18,176 nucleotides of DNA from Deinococcus indicus (GCF_002198095.1 NZ_NHMK01000002.1:1-18176), one strand, 5' to 3'; shown: positions 1-7,788, counted from the first letter of the stretch. Notes: generated by a model from the sequence alone, not told the origin. Numbers and translations: made by a program.

Positions 1-1
1 C

Positions 2-382
2 CCCGACCCCGACCCGGAACAGAGCGGCGCACGCCGCGCCGCGCAGACCGCGCAGGCACAGATGTTCACCGCCGGCCTGAACGTCCTGCCCGGCGTGACC
101 GCCTCCTGCGCCTTCGACCCGGCCGGCGTCCCCCTGACCCCCACCCCCCTGGACGCCGAGGTCGGCGCGTACGTCCGGTTCCTCGCCACGGCCGCGCAGG
201 GCGTCGCGCACCACCTTCAGGCCGCCGCGCCCGTCCGGGCCGTGCAACTGGAATTTCAGGACCGCGTCCTGGTCGTCTGCCCCGTCCCGTTCGGGTACGT
301 GGCCGTCGTCGTGCGCGACACGCCCGGCGCCAGCAGCGTGAAATCCTGGATGCGCGCCCGCCTGAGCCACGGCCTGAACTGA
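2..382 (+). CDS. Roadblock/LC7-like domain protein, 5' end cut by window
   Basis: The reading frame is open from the first bases of the window to a TGA, so the gene probably starts upstream; an internal ATG at 62 would give 106 aa. The visible part reads like a roadblock/LC7 (MglB-type) fold: a first helix and strand with LNVLPGV, a turn with FDPAGVPL, a long Ala-rich helix, then strands AVQLEFQDRVLVVCPV and GYVAVVV, ending in a basic helix. In that family such domains bind small Ras-like GTPases such as MglA or form scaffolds. No GTPase gene is visible here, so any partner lies outside. The roadblock call is inferred from this pattern only; a PAS-like or unrelated alpha/beta domain is possible. 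The next gene follows after 42 nt but has its own promoter. Confidence 0.55.
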   Translation, partial: PDPDPEQSGARRAAQTAQAQMFTAGLNVLPGVTASCAFDPAGVPLTPTPLDAEVGAYVRFLATAAQGVAHHLQAAAPVRAVQLEFQDRVLVVCPVPFGYVAVVVRDTPGASSVKSWMRARLSHGLN

Positions 383-412
383 CCGCCCCCCACGGCCCCG
401 CCCCGCGCACGT

Positions 413-418
413 TACGCT
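413..418 (+). promoter_or_regulatory. -10 element TACGCT for a leaderless start
   Basis: TACGCT fits TANNNT and is followed by 6 nt (GAGGCC) and the ATG at 425, so the predicted transcript would begin at or next to the start codon. The GAGG in the spacer is only 2 nt from the ATG, too close for a normal Shine-Dalgarno. This is the layout of leaderless genes described in Deinococcus. No good -35 is visible. Confidence 0.6.
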
Positions 419-424
419 GAGGCC

Positions 425-1024
425 ATGCTGAGTTTCGCGGAGGCCGCCCGGAACCCCACCCTGCACGGCGACGAACCCGGCCGGCTGGCCCGCCACGGCG
501 TCAGCGGGCTGCTCGTCCCCGCTGCCTTCGAGGAAGCCTTCTACCGGCAGAACAACCTCCCGGAGCAACTGCGGCGCCTGTTCACGCCCATCCGCCCCGC
601 CCGCATCGACGAGGACGCCCTGGAACCCCTGACCGCCCAGGCCCAGGCCCTGATCCGCACCAGCTACCTGCTCGACGACGCCGTGCAGCACTTCCACCGC
701 GCCCTGCGTGCCGCCGCCCTCGACCACACCCCCCTGCACGCCCGCCGCCCCGGCACCCGGCACGCCGAGAGCGCCCCACACCAGCCGCCCGGCACGCACG
801 CCAGCGGCACCGCCGCCCTGCATGCCGTCAAACGCCTCTGGGCCCGCGACTGGACCTTCGAGGCCGTCCTGGACCGCCTGGACAGCGCCGGCAGCGTCGC
901 CATCGAGGCCCGCCCCACCCTGCTCATCCCCGGCCCGCCCGGCGTGAACGACCCCGACCGCGCCGCCCACCTGGGCGAAACGACCGCCCTGGTCAACGAA
1001 CACGGCCTGACCGGCCTGCCCTGA
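425..1024 (+). CDS. Hypothetical protein, 199 aa
   Basis: I do not recognise this protein. It has no signal peptide and no membrane segment. The N-terminal half (residues 1-95) is predicted helical with acidic and aromatic residues. A low-complexity stretch rich in His, Pro, Ala and Arg (about 95-128) follows. The C-terminal part (130-199) is Asp/Glu-rich and includes a strand-like [14 protein letters not shown]. The ATG at 425 is supported by a TANNNT element exactly 6 nt upstream, and codon use (strong G/C at third positions) matches its neighbours, so it is very likely a real gene. It lies 42 nt after the roadblock-like gene on the same strand and converges on the CAP lipoprotein gene. No function can be assigned from sequence. 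Confidence 0.75.
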   Translation: MLSFAEAARNPTLHGDEPGRLARHGVSGLLVPAAFEEAFYRQNNLPEQLRRLFTPIRPARIDEDALEPLTAQAQALIRTSYLLDDAVQHFHRALRAAALDHTPLHARRPGTRHAESAPHQPPGTHASGTAALHAVKRLWARDWTFEAVLDRLDSAGSVAIEARPTLLIPGPPGVNDPDRAAHLGETTALVNEHGLTGLP

Positions 1025-1026
1025 AT

Positions 1027-1068
1027 CTCACCCCAACAGCCTCACCCCAACAGCCTCACCCCGACAGC
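1027..1068 (+). repeat. Three tandem 14-bp repeats after gene end
   Basis: The unit CTCACCCCAACAGC occurs three times in direct succession (1027-1040, 1041-1054, 1055-1068); the last copy has one A-to-G change. It begins 3 nt after the stop codon of the 199-aa gene, in the space between convergent genes. No function is evident; it may be slippage-generated. Confidence 0.85.
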
Positions 1069-1080
1069 CCCATCGCACCA

Positions 1081-1124
1081 GCAGGGCCGTCCCTGCGCCC
1101 AGCCCTGAGGACAGGACGGGCGCA
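1081..1124. terminator. Alternative hairpins between convergent genes
   Basis: GCAGGG and CCCTGC (1081-1086/1091-1096) form a 6-bp stem with a 4-nt loop. Overlapping it, TGCGCCC and GGGCGCA (1094-1100/1118-1124) enclose an inner CCTG-AGGA-CAGG stem. The two share bases and cannot form at once. Neither has a T-run, so calling it a terminator rests on position between two convergent genes. Confidence 0.4.
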
Positions 1125-1138
1125 CCGGCCCACCCCTC

Positions 1139-1789
1139 TCACCAGCCGGCGATATTCAGCACCCAGTACGTGCCTGCCGCGCCGGTCACCTGCGCCGCCG
1201 TGCCGTCCAGCACCTTCTCGAACAGGGCCGCGCAGTGCGAAGGGCTGACCTTCCACGCGGCGATCACCTCGGCCGGACTGTTCAGGTTCATCCCGGCCGC
1301 CAGACTCTCCCCGAACACCCACTGAATCCCACTGGGCGGAACCGGACGGTACCCCGCGTCCACCATCCGCTGCGACGGCACCCGGTTATCCACCCGGCTG
1401 CGGTGCGGCAGCTCCAGCTTCCCGGACGCCGCCAGCTCACGCCCGTACAGCGTCGCCGCCTTGTGCAGACTGGCCTCGAACTGCAGTGGCGCCGCCGCCG
1501 GGAACGCCCCGGACGGACACACCCCACCTCGCGCCCGCTCCGCATTGATGGCCTGCAGCATCTCCCGCTCCGCCACCGACTGCGGAAAATCAGGCAACGC
1601 CGAACGACTCACCGCGAAGGACTTCGGCGTGCTGTACTCGAACGTCACGTTGTACGACGCGTCCGTGACCGTCACCGTCACCATCTCCTCACCGTTCTTC
1701 CCACCGTTATCCGACGGCGCAGACGGCCCCGGATTACACGCCACCAGCGCCGCTGCCACCGCACCCGCTCCCCACACAGACAGTCTCAT
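1139..1789 (-). CDS. CAP-domain (SCP-like) lipoprotein
   Basis: A 216-aa exported protein. Residues 1-18 form a lipoprotein signal peptide ending in the lipobox LVAC, with Cys18 as the lipidated residue, followed by a Ser/Asn/Gly/Glu-rich linker. Residues from about 75 to 216 match the CAP (cysteine-rich secretory/antigen 5/PR-1) fold: helix MLQAINAERARGG, His129 in LPHRSRVDNR, Glu161 in FGESLAAG, His185 in SPSHCAALF and the closing YWVLNIAG. His129, Glu161 and His185 fit the conserved His/Glu cavity of the family. Bacterial CAP proteins are extracytoplasmic, and their biochemical role is poorly defined. The start is well supported: ATG lies 6 nt from a TACGCT -10, giving a leaderless message. 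It is divergent from the crotonase gene. Confidence 0.9.
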   Translation of the reverse strand: MRLSVWGAGAVAAALVACNPGPSAPSDNGGKNGEEMVTVTVTDASYNVTFEYSTPKSFAVSRSALPDFPQSVAEREMLQAINAERARGGVCPSGAFPAAAPLQFEASLHKAATLYGRELAASGKLELPHRSRVDNRVPSQRMVDAGYRPVPPSGIQWVFGESLAAGMNLNSPAEVIAAWKVSPSHCAALFEKVLDGTAAQVTGAAGTYWVLNIAGW

Positions 1790-1795
1790 GGCCCC

Positions 1796-1801
1796 AGCGT
1801 A
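1796..1801 (-). promoter_or_regulatory. -10 element TACGCT for leaderless CAP lipoprotein gene
   Basis: On the minus strand TACGCT is followed by GGGGCC and the ATG at 1789, the same hexamer and the same 6-nt spacing as at 413-418 on the other strand. The GGGG is too close to the ATG to be a usual ribosome binding site. Confidence 0.6.
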
Positions 1802-1900
1802 GGCGCCGCCGCCCGCCGCCGCTGCCAGATTTGACCACCCCAGGGGACCCGCACCCCCACCTCATGAACACCCCCCCATCCCGACGCGCCGGACACCCGC

Positions 1901-1906
1901 TACCCT
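1901..1906 (+). promoter_or_regulatory. -10 element TACCCT for leaderless crotonase-family gene
   Basis: TACCCT (TANNNT) is followed by GCCCGC and the ATG at 1913. No purine-rich ribosome binding site is present between them, so initiation from a leaderless transcript is the simplest reading. Confidence 0.6.
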
Positions 1907-1912
1907 GCCCGC

Positions 1913-2734
1913 ATGAACGCAACCCAGCTCACCGCGCCCGGCGCGTACCCCGGCCTGCACCTCCAACTGCACGACAGCGGCATCCTGGAGGTCGTCATCC
2001 GCAACGACCGGACCCTGAACAGCGTGAACGCCGACGCGCACCGCGCCCTGACCCGCGTGTGGCGCGACATCGACGACACGCCCGGCATCCGCAGCGTCCT
2101 CGTGCGCGGCGACGGACGCGGCTTCTCCTCCGGCGGCGACTTCACCCTGATCGAGGAGATGAGCAGCGACTTCACCGCCCTCACCCGCGTCTGGAAAGAA
2201 GCCCGCGACCTCGTGTACAACGTCATCAACTGCTCCAAACCCATCGTCAGCGCCATCCACGGCCCCTGCGTCGGCGCTGGCCTTGCCGTCGCCCTGCTCG
2301 CCGACATCAGCATCACCGCCCACAGCGCCCGCCTCCTTGACGGCCACGTCCGCCTTGGCGTCGCCGCCGGGGACCACGCCGCCATCATCTGGCCCCTGCT
2401 GTGCGGCCTGAACAAAGCCAAATACCACCTCATGACCGGCGAACCCGTCAGCGGCATCGAAGCCGAACGCATCGGCCTCGTCAGCCTCACCGTCCCCGAC
2501 GACGAACTGCTGGACCGCGCCTGGAAAGTCGCCACGCAACTCGCCCAGGGCAGCCCTACCGCCACCCGCTGGACCAAATACGCCCTCAACAACTGGCTGC
2601 GGCAGGCCGGACCCACCTTCGACGCCTCCCTGGCCCTCGAATTCCTCGGCTTCACCGGCCCCGACGTGCGCGAAGGCCTCAGCAGCCTCCGCGAAAAACG
2701 CGCACCGAACTTCGCCGAAGACGCGCCGCTGTAA
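1913..2734 (+). CDS. Enoyl-CoA hydratase/isomerase (crotonase) family protein
   Basis: A 273-aa cytoplasmic protein with the crotonase fold, the usual length. The first oxyanion-hole motif is [13 protein letters not shown] (residues 65-77). The second is [17 protein letters not shown] (115-131), and RIGLV closes the core near 196-200. Family members act on acyl-CoA thioesters by hydration, isomerisation or hydrolysis. The two glutamates of classical enoyl-CoA hydratase are not where expected: the [11 protein letters not shown] segment carries small hydrophobic residues, and His145 in LLDGHVRLG sits where the second Glu normally lies. This resembles the subgroup with a DxHV..GLVAGDGGAVIWP signature, whose substrates are less well defined. 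It is therefore safest to assign the family only. It is monocistronic, with a leaderless promoter, and faces the repeat region. Confidence 0.85.
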   Translation: MNATQLTAPGAYPGLHLQLHDSGILEVVIRNDRTLNSVNADAHRALTRVWRDIDDTPGIRSVLVRGDGRGFSSGGDFTLIEEMSSDFTALTRVWKEARDLVYNVINCSKPIVSAIHGPCVGAGLAVALLADISITAHSARLLDGHVRLGVAAGDHAAIIWPLLCGLNKAKYHLMTGEPVSGIEAERIGLVSLTVPDDELLDRAWKVATQLAQGSPTATRWTKYALNNWLRQAGPTFDASLALEFLGFTGPDVREGLSSLREKRAPNFAEDAPL

Positions 2735-2847
2735 GGGGAAGTGGGAAGGGAGGCTGCTGCGCAGCAGGAAGGGCAACCCAGCTGCTTCGCAGGACCCCTC
2801 AGTCAGCTTCGCTGACAGCTCCCCTTAGAGGGGAGCCTTGAAGGCGA
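2735..2847 (+). repeat. Palindrome cluster after crotonase-family gene
   Basis: This gene-free stretch is dense with short palindromes. CTGCTGCGCAGCAG (2754-2767) is perfect with no loop. GTCAGC-TTC-GCTGAC spans 2802-2816. GCTCCCC-TTAGA-GGGGAGC spans 2818-2836 and ends in CTT. The pair of adjacent hairpins resembles intergenic palindromes of the type GTCAGCTTCGCTGACAGCTCCC that I recall from many unrelated bacterial genomes. The second hairpin may also end transcription of the crotonase gene, though its T-run is poor. I see no gene here. Confidence 0.6.
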
Positions 2848-3103
2848 GCGTCGTGGCAACCGAGCCCGTCGTGCGCGAAGCGCGCGGGGCGCACGCGGCG
2901 TTATCGAAGGATGGCGTGTGAGGCGTGGCCGTTCCCGCCCAATACCTGCCATGCAAGCCAGAGCAATACCTGCCCAGTGCCAACGACGGCTCCCCCGCTA
3001 CCAGGTTCCAGGCGCGGGTGTAGATCTGGCGTCAACGCGCAGGCCGCCCTGCGCGGCGAAGGCGTTGCCCCTCTGGGGATGGGGGCTGGGGGGTGGGGAA
3101 GCC
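2848..3103 (+). repeat. Dispersed GC-rich repeat, copy 1 (direct)
   Basis: Modules shared with the two copies near 17.1-17.6 kb are, in order: CGTCGTGGCAAC (2849-2860); CCCGTCGTGCGCG with an AGCGCGCGGG arm (from 2865); AGGATGGCGTGTGAG (2908-2922); CCGCCCAATACCTGCC; GCAATACCTGCCCAGTGC; and a final CCCC-TCT-GGGG hairpin running into four G-runs of 4, 5, 6 and 4 (3075-3098), then AAGC. About 80 bp lie between the CTCCCCC block and the final hairpin and have no counterpart in the other copies. No ribosome binding site or convincing codon pattern supports the short reading frames that cross it. Confidence 0.8.
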
Positions 3104-3189
3104 CGCCGCAGGCGCCCACCTTCCCACCACGAGCTACCCACCCCTGTTCCCGTCCGGGGAACTTTCCCCCTAACCGTCCCGCCGCGCGT

Positions 3190-3220
3190 TATCGTGAGCC
3201 GTAAAACCATCCTCAGGAGG
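3190..3220 (+). promoter_or_regulatory. Candidate mdh -10 and Shine-Dalgarno
   Basis: TATCGT (3190-3195) fits TANNNT and would place the transcript start near 3202. AGGAGG (3215-3220) lies 7 nt before the mdh ATG. Unlike several other genes in the window, mdh therefore has a leader with a strong ribosome binding site. No clear -35 is visible. The promoter part is tentative; the ribosome binding site is clear. Confidence 0.5.
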
Positions 3221-3227
3221 GATACCC

Positions 3228-4220
<993 letters not shown>

Positions 4221-4289
4221 ACACCTGCCGGGTGCCTGCACCCCGAGCGAAGCGAGTAGGCATGGTGAACGACTGACGGAAGTGCAGCG

Positions 4290-4312
4290 ACTGCGGGTGA
4301 TGTTCCCGCAGT
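4290..4312 (+). repeat. Hairpin in mdh 3' region
   Basis: ACTGCGGG and CCCGCAGT (4290-4297/4305-4312) form a perfect 8-bp stem with a 7-nt loop. It has no T-run and lies 70 nt after the mdh stop, upstream of the likelier terminator. It could protect the 3' end of the message. The rest of 4221-4344, which includes the short palindrome GAGCGAAGCGAG, shows no gene. Confidence 0.5.
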
Positions 4313-4344
4313 GGTGGAACTGGAGTCAGACGAGAGATTGAGGG

Positions 4345-4377
4345 AGCGGGTGGCCTGCGGGTCGCCCGCTTCTTCTT
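4345..4377 (+). terminator. Rho-independent terminator downstream of mdh
   Basis: AGCGGGTG and CGCCCGCT (4345-4352/4363-4370) pair over 8 bp, including one G-U, around a 10-nt loop and are followed at once by TCTTCTT. It lies 125 nt after the mdh stop and upstream of the next promoter, so it most likely ends the mdh transcript. Confidence 0.7.
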
Positions 4378-4432
4378 CGTATGTGTGGCGACGTGCGTGG
4401 TGGGCGGGGCTGGGTGCGGCGCTTGCGGGCGC

Positions 4433-4463
4433 TTGACGTGCAGTCGACTGCACGTTCCACACT
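4433..4463 (+). promoter_or_regulatory. Promoter with 20-bp perfect palindrome (MerR-type operator)
   Basis: ACGTGCAGTCGACTGCACGT (4436-4455) is a perfect palindrome. It overlaps a good -35, TTGACG (4433-4438). A -10-like CACACT at 4458-4463 leaves a 19-bp spacer. Overlong 19-20-bp spacers filled by a palindrome are the hallmark of promoters twisted by MerR regulators, and the second gene of this operon encodes a MerR-type HTH. A smaller palindrome, CCACACTGTGG (4457-4467), covers the -10. AGGAGG at 4471-4476 serves the first gene. Confidence 0.65.
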
Positions 4464-4485
4464 GTGGTTCAGGAGGCACCACCCC

Positions 4486-4671
4486 ATGTTCAATGCGCTG
4501 CACACCGACGCCCTGACCGCCTATTCCGACGCTGCTCCCTTCTCCGACCGGCTGAACGAGTGCCGTGAGGCGGCCCGCGCCGCCCGTCTGAGCCGGCTGA
4601 ACCACCTGCTGGGCAGGCGCTGGACGCTGCCGCGCTGGCACGTGACGGTCACGGTGCGGAGGCTGGCGTGA
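4486..4671 (+). CDS. Small hypothetical protein, 61 aa, first gene of MerR operon
   Basis: The ATG at 4486 lies 9 nt after AGGAGG and directly downstream of the palindromic promoter, and this start gives 61 aa. The protein is helical and basic (RAARLSRLNHLLGRRW), with one Cys (residue 26) and a strand-like C-terminus WHVTVTVRRLA. It has no signal peptide or membrane segment, and I do not recognise a family. Its stop overlaps the GTG start of the MerR-type gene (GTGA, 4668-4671), so the two are translationally coupled. It may be a partner or anti-factor of the regulator, or simply a leader gene; that is inference. Confidence 0.7.
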   Translation: MFNALHTDALTAYSDAAPFSDRLNECREAARAARLSRLNHLLGRRWTLPRWHVTVTVRRLA

Positions 4672-5258
4672 ACGAACAGACCGAGGCTGAGTTCCGGCGC
4701 AGTGTCCGGCAGTTCCGGGATGTGATCAGTGCCCTGCCAGAGACTCCGCGGGCGGATGTGGCGACCATGTGCGGCGGGCCGGAGGTGCTGGAGGCCCTGT
4801 TCGAGGAGCGGGGCGTGGGCATCGGGCGGTTCGCGGCGCTGATGGGCCTGCCCGCGACGACGGTGCGGCACCTGCTGCGCGAGGAGTTGCTGCACCCCGT
4901 GCGCGTGAACGGCAAGTTCCGGTTCCTGCTGCACAACGTGGTCGAGTTGCGGGGCGTGCAGCAGTGGCAGGGGCTGGGGCTGACGCTGGAGGACACGCGG
5001 GCGTTCCTGGACGCGCAGGGCCTGATGGGGCTGGTCGCGCAGGGAGGCATGTTGTTCTCGGTGCAGCGCGAGGCGCTCGACCCGGAGGCACTCCCGGCCC
5101 TGACGGCGGACGTGCTGACCCGGCTGGGCGGCGCGATCCGGTCGCTGGAGGAACGGCACGCGGCGCTGAGCGCCCAGCTGGAGCGGGCCCGCGCGCTGGA
5201 ACGGCTGGTGCAGGAGAACGCCTTCGGGCAGTCGGAGGCGCAGGCCGCGCCCGCTTGA
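4668..5258 (+). CDS. MerR-type HTH transcriptional regulator
   Basis: A 196-aa DNA-binding protein. After a 45-residue N-terminal extension, residues about 50-115 look like a MerR winged helix: GIGRFAALMGLPATTVRHLL (helix-turn-helix), REELLHPVRVNGKFRFL (wing), then VVELRGVQQWQGLGLTLEDTRAFL. Residues about 150-190 form a heptad-like helix (IRSLEERHAALSAQLERARALERL) of the sort that makes the dimer coiled coil. There is no obvious Cys-rich metal site (the only Cys is residue 35), so the signal is unknown. The GTG start overlaps the stop of the 61-aa gene. An ATG 33 codons downstream is a weaker alternative. It probably regulates its own operon through the 20-bp palindrome. Confidence 0.75.
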   Translation: MNEQTEAEFRRSVRQFRDVISALPETPRADVATMCGGPEVLEALFEERGVGIGRFAALMGLPATTVRHLLREELLHPVRVNGKFRFLLHNVVELRGVQQWQGLGLTLEDTRAFLDAQGLMGLVAQGGMLFSVQREALDPEALPALTADVLTRLGGAIRSLEERHAALSAQLERARALERLVQENAFGQSEAQAAPA

Positions 5259-5260
5259 CG

Positions 5261-5277
5261 TTCACCTGATCTTCACG
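5261..5277 (+). promoter_or_regulatory. 17-bp box shared with 12354-12370
   Basis: TTCACCTGATCTTCACG carries two TTCAC cores 11 bp apart, the spacing used by OmpR/PhoB-type response regulators. It matches the box before the PF03640-like gene at 13 of 17 positions, and every difference is a transition. It lies 151 nt before the ferritin-like gene, just after the MerR gene stop, and follows TTGACG at 5255-5260. The regulator is unknown. Confidence 0.4.
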
Positions 5278-5428
5278 GTTGCGTGGCCGGGTGATCCGAT
5301 CCGGGGTGGGCGGCATATGGCTGGTCAGAAGCGCAGAAGGTGACTGGTGGTGGGGGTGTCCTCCCTGCCGGCTCCCTGTGCGCTTTGCCCGCCCGCCACT
5401 TTCCGCTCTCTTTCCCTGGAGGTCCACC

Positions 5429-6349
5429 ATGAGCAACCCCCTGAACCGCCGTAAATTCCTCGGAGCTGCCGGCGCTGTCGGCGTCACGACCGCCCTGGCC
5501 AGCTGCGCGCCCGCCATGGGCATGGGGCAGGCGAAACCCAACCTGGACGCCACGATCTTCAACTTCGCGCTGAACCTCGAGTACCTGGAAGCGGCCTTCT
5601 ACCTCGCGGCCGTGGGTCGCCTGGAAGAGCTGGACAGCGTGGGCGGGAACAGCAGCAAGGTGATCCTGCCGGCCGGCTTCACCGGTAAGAACGGCGACGG
5701 CGTGAAGTTCCAGTCGGCCGACGTGCGCGCCTACGCGAACGAGGTGGCGACCGACGAGCTGAACCACGTGCGCATCATCCGGAAGGTGCTGGGCTTCGGC
5801 GCCGTGGCGCAGCCGACCCTGGACCTCGGCCCGGCCTTCGCGGCGGCCGGGAGCGCCGCGTCGGGCGGGGCGATCACGGGCTTCAACCCGTTCGCGAACG
5901 ACCTGTTCTTCCTGCACGGCGCGTTCATCTTCGAGGACGTGGGCGTCAGCGCGTACAAGGGCGCCGCGCGCCTGCTGAGCGACACGAGCGCCGGCGGCAA
6001 CTTGGAGAACGCGGCGGGCATCCTGGCGGTCGAGGCGTACCACGCGGGCATGATCCGCACGCTGCTGTACCAACTGCGTGACACGCAGGTCACGCCGGCC
6101 CTGAAGGTCAGCGACGTGGTGCAGGCCATCAGCAACCTGCGTGACAGCGTGGACGGCACGCTGGACGTGGACCAGGGCATCCTGGAGAACGGCGCGGCGA
6201 ACATCGTGCTGGCCGACTCGAACGGCATCGCGTACAGCCGCACGCCCCGTCAGGTCGGGAACATCGTGTTCCTGGCCGTGGACGCCGTCAAGGGTGGCTT
6301 CTACCCCGACGGCCTCAGCGGCGACTTCAGCAAGATCCTCGCGCTGTAA
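5429..6349 (+). CDS. Tat-exported ferritin-like domain protein
   Basis: A 306-aa protein starting at an ATG 7 nt after GGAGG (5418-5422); the longer upstream frame is not needed. NRRKFLGAAG (6-15) is a twin-arginine signal, and LASC ending at Cys26 looks like a lipobox, so it is probably a Tat-exported lipoprotein. The body resembles the Ferritin_2 family, which includes plant desiccation-related proteins. Candidate diiron ligands appear as Glu51/Glu54 (LNLEYLEAAF), Glu110 and His113 (ATDELNHVR), Glu169 (FIFEDVG), and Glu202 and His205 (VEAYHAGM), giving the expected ExxH pairs. Its likely role is iron or oxidant handling at the cell envelope, by family inference. It has its own upstream box and a strong terminator, so it is monocistronic. 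Confidence 0.88.
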   Translation: MSNPLNRRKFLGAAGAVGVTTALASCAPAMGMGQAKPNLDATIFNFALNLEYLEAAFYLAAVGRLEELDSVGGNSSKVILPAGFTGKNGDGVKFQSADVRAYANEVATDELNHVRIIRKVLGFGAVAQPTLDLGPAFAAAGSAASGGAITGFNPFANDLFFLHGAFIFEDVGVSAYKGAARLLSDTSAGGNLENAAGILAVEAYHAGMIRTLLYQLRDTQVTPALKVSDVVQAISNLRDSVDGTLDVDQGILENGAANIVLADSNGIAYSRTPRQVGNIVFLAVDAVKGGFYPDGLSGDFSKILAL

Positions 6350-6363
6350 ATCAGCAGGATCAT

Positions 6364-6398
6364 AGTCCCCCGGTGCCCCTGCGGCGCGGGGGGCTTTT
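6364..6398 (+). terminator. Rho-independent terminator of ferritin-like gene
   Basis: AGTCCCCC and GGGGGGCT (6364-6371/6388-6395) form an 8-bp stem with one G-U. An inner GTGCC/GGCGC stem is possible, and TTTT follows at 6395-6398. It lies 15 nt after the stop codon. Confidence 0.85.
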
Positions 6399-6405
6399 CA
6401 TGGTC

Positions 6406-6457
6406 GGTGGACGCAGGGTGGTGGTTGGCAGATGCCCTCCATCACCCTGCGTCCATC
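6406..6457. repeat. Long inverted repeat between convergent genes
   Basis: TGGACGCAGGGTG (6408-6420) and CACCCTGCGTCCA (6443-6455) pair perfectly over 13 bp. Allowing two G-U pairs, the stem extends to about 19 bp (6406-6424/6439-6457) around a 14-nt loop. It sits between the ferritin terminator and the 3' end of the aminopeptidase gene. It could end minus-strand transcription or be a small dispersed repeat. Two CCATCAA units follow (6453-6466). Confidence 0.7.
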
Positions 6458-6476
6458 AACCATCAACCCCCAGTGG

Positions 6477-7742
6477 TCACCCCTGCACGACCCATTCCCC
6501 GGCGCGCATCAGGGGTTCGCGGGTGCCTTCCTTCGTGATGCCGTCCACGTCGGTGGCGGGCGTGCCGATCATCCAGTCCACGTGGATCAGGCTGTCGTTG
6601 CCGCCGGCGGCCGTCAGGGTGGCCTCGTCGGTGCCGCCCTGCACGTTGGTGGGGTAGCAGCGGCCCAGCGCGATGTGCGAGGCGGCGTTCTCGTCGAACA
6701 GGGTGTTCAGGAACAGCGTGCCGGTCTGCGCGACGGGCGCGCTGGCGGGCACCAGCGCCACCTCGCCCAGGTGCGCGGCGCCCGCGTCGGTACCGATCAG
6801 CTGGCGCAGGGTGTCCTCGCCGCGCGTGGCGCTCACCTCGGTGGCGCGCCCGGCCTCGAAGCGCACGCGGATGCCCTCGATCAGCTGTCCGCGCGCACTC
6901 AGGGGTTTGCTGGCGACAGCCCAGCCGTCCACGCGGCCCCGGTGCGGGGCGGTGAAGACCTCGTCGGTGGGCAGGTTCGGGACGCCGCGCACGCCGTTGC
7001 GGGCGGTCTCGGCGCCGCCCTGCCAGACGTGGTTCTCGGCGAGGCCGACGGTCAGGTCGGTGCCCAGGTCGCTTTTCAGGTGGACGGCGGCGTACTGTTT
7101 GCCGTTCAGGTACGCGGTCAGGCGTTCCAGGCGGGTCAGGTGCGCGTCCCACGCGGCCACCGGGTCGGGCTGGTCGGCGCGCGTCACGGCGAAGATGTCG
7201 GCCCACAGGCGGGCCACGGCCTCCTGCGGCGGCAGGTCCGGGTACACCCGCGCGGCCCAGGCGGGGGTGGCCATGGCCGCGACCGTCCAGTTCACGCGGA
7301 AACTGCCGGTCGCCTCGCTGACGCGCCGCATGACCTGCGCCGTGAGTTTGCTGCGCGCCGCGACCCGCGCCGGGTTCACGCCCGCGAGCAGGGACGGGTC
7401 CTCCCCGACGATCCCGATGGACGCGTAGCCGTCCTCGACCATCGCCTCGCGTTCCTGCGCGTGCCATGCGGGCAGGAAGTTCACGGCGTCGTCCGTGCCG
7501 TCCTCGAACAGCGCGAGGTCCAGGTGCGGGTCGAGGTACGTGACGCGCACGTCGCTGGCCCCGGCGCGGTAGGCGGCGCGGGCGGTCAGGCGGACCAGTT
7601 CGGCCGCCTCGATCGGCGCGGCGATGCGGAGCTTCCCGCCGGCCGGGAGGTTCACGCCGGTCCGGACGAGCAGTTCGGCGTACCGGGCGAGGTGGGTGCG
7701 GAAGTCGCTGGCCTGGGGGTCGTGGGGGCTGGAGGCAGTCAT
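6477..7742 (-). CDS. M29-family metalloaminopeptidase
   Basis: A 421-aa cytoplasmic dimetal aminopeptidase of the thermophilic aminopeptidase (AmpS/AmpT/PepS) family, which removes N-terminal residues from peptides. All expected ligands are visible, numbered from the ATG at 7742: Glu261 (LPTDEVF), Glu327 (LGEVALVP), His356 ([10 protein letters not shown]), Tyr363 (RCYPTN), and His387 and Asp389 ([10 protein letters not shown]). Their mutual spacing equals that in the Thermus enzyme as I recall it, so the protein should be active. A GTG 9 nt upstream is possible, but TAGAGT lies 7 nt before the ATG, which favours the ATG and leaderless initiation. It is convergent with the ferritin-like gene and stands alone downstream of the GGDEF gene. 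Confidence 0.93.
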   Translation of the reverse strand: MTASSPHDPQASDFRTHLARYAELLVRTGVNLPAGGKLRIAAPIEAAELVRLTARAAYRAGASDVRVTYLDPHLDLALFEDGTDDAVNFLPAWHAQEREAMVEDGYASIGIVGEDPSLLAGVNPARVAARSKLTAQVMRRVSEATGSFRVNWTVAAMATPAWAARVYPDLPPQEAVARLWADIFAVTRADQPDPVAAWDAHLTRLERLTAYLNGKQYAAVHLKSDLGTDLTVGLAENHVWQGGAETARNGVRGVPNLPTDEVFTAPHRGRVDGWAVASKPLSARGQLIEGIRVRFEAGRATEVSATRGEDTLRQLIGTDAGAAHLGEVALVPASAPVAQTGTLFLNTLFDENAASHIALGRCYPTNVQGGTDEATLTAAGGNDSLIHVDWMIGTPATDVDGITKEGTREPLMRAGEWVVQG

Positions 7743-7749
7743 GCCCGTC

Positions 7750-7755
7750 ACTCTA
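7750..7755 (-). promoter_or_regulatory. -10 element TAGAGT for leaderless aminopeptidase gene
   Basis: On the minus strand TAGAGT is followed by GACGGGC (7 nt) and the ATG at 7742. It overlaps the alternative GTG codon, which argues that the ATG is the true start. Confidence 0.5.
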
Positions 7756-7788
7756 ACGGTCGTTCGGGCCGCCGGGGGGCAGTCCGTA

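Noticed and set aside
1862..2776. A 304-codon minus-strand frame opposite the crotonase-family gene
   Set aside because: It is Gly/Val/Ala-rich with no motifs, while the plus strand holds a clear crotonase protein.
4436..4455. The 20-bp palindrome as a Deinococcus radiation/desiccation response motif
   Set aside because: That motif is TTATG-type and AT-rich; this palindrome is different, and the adjacent MerR-type gene offers a better explanation.
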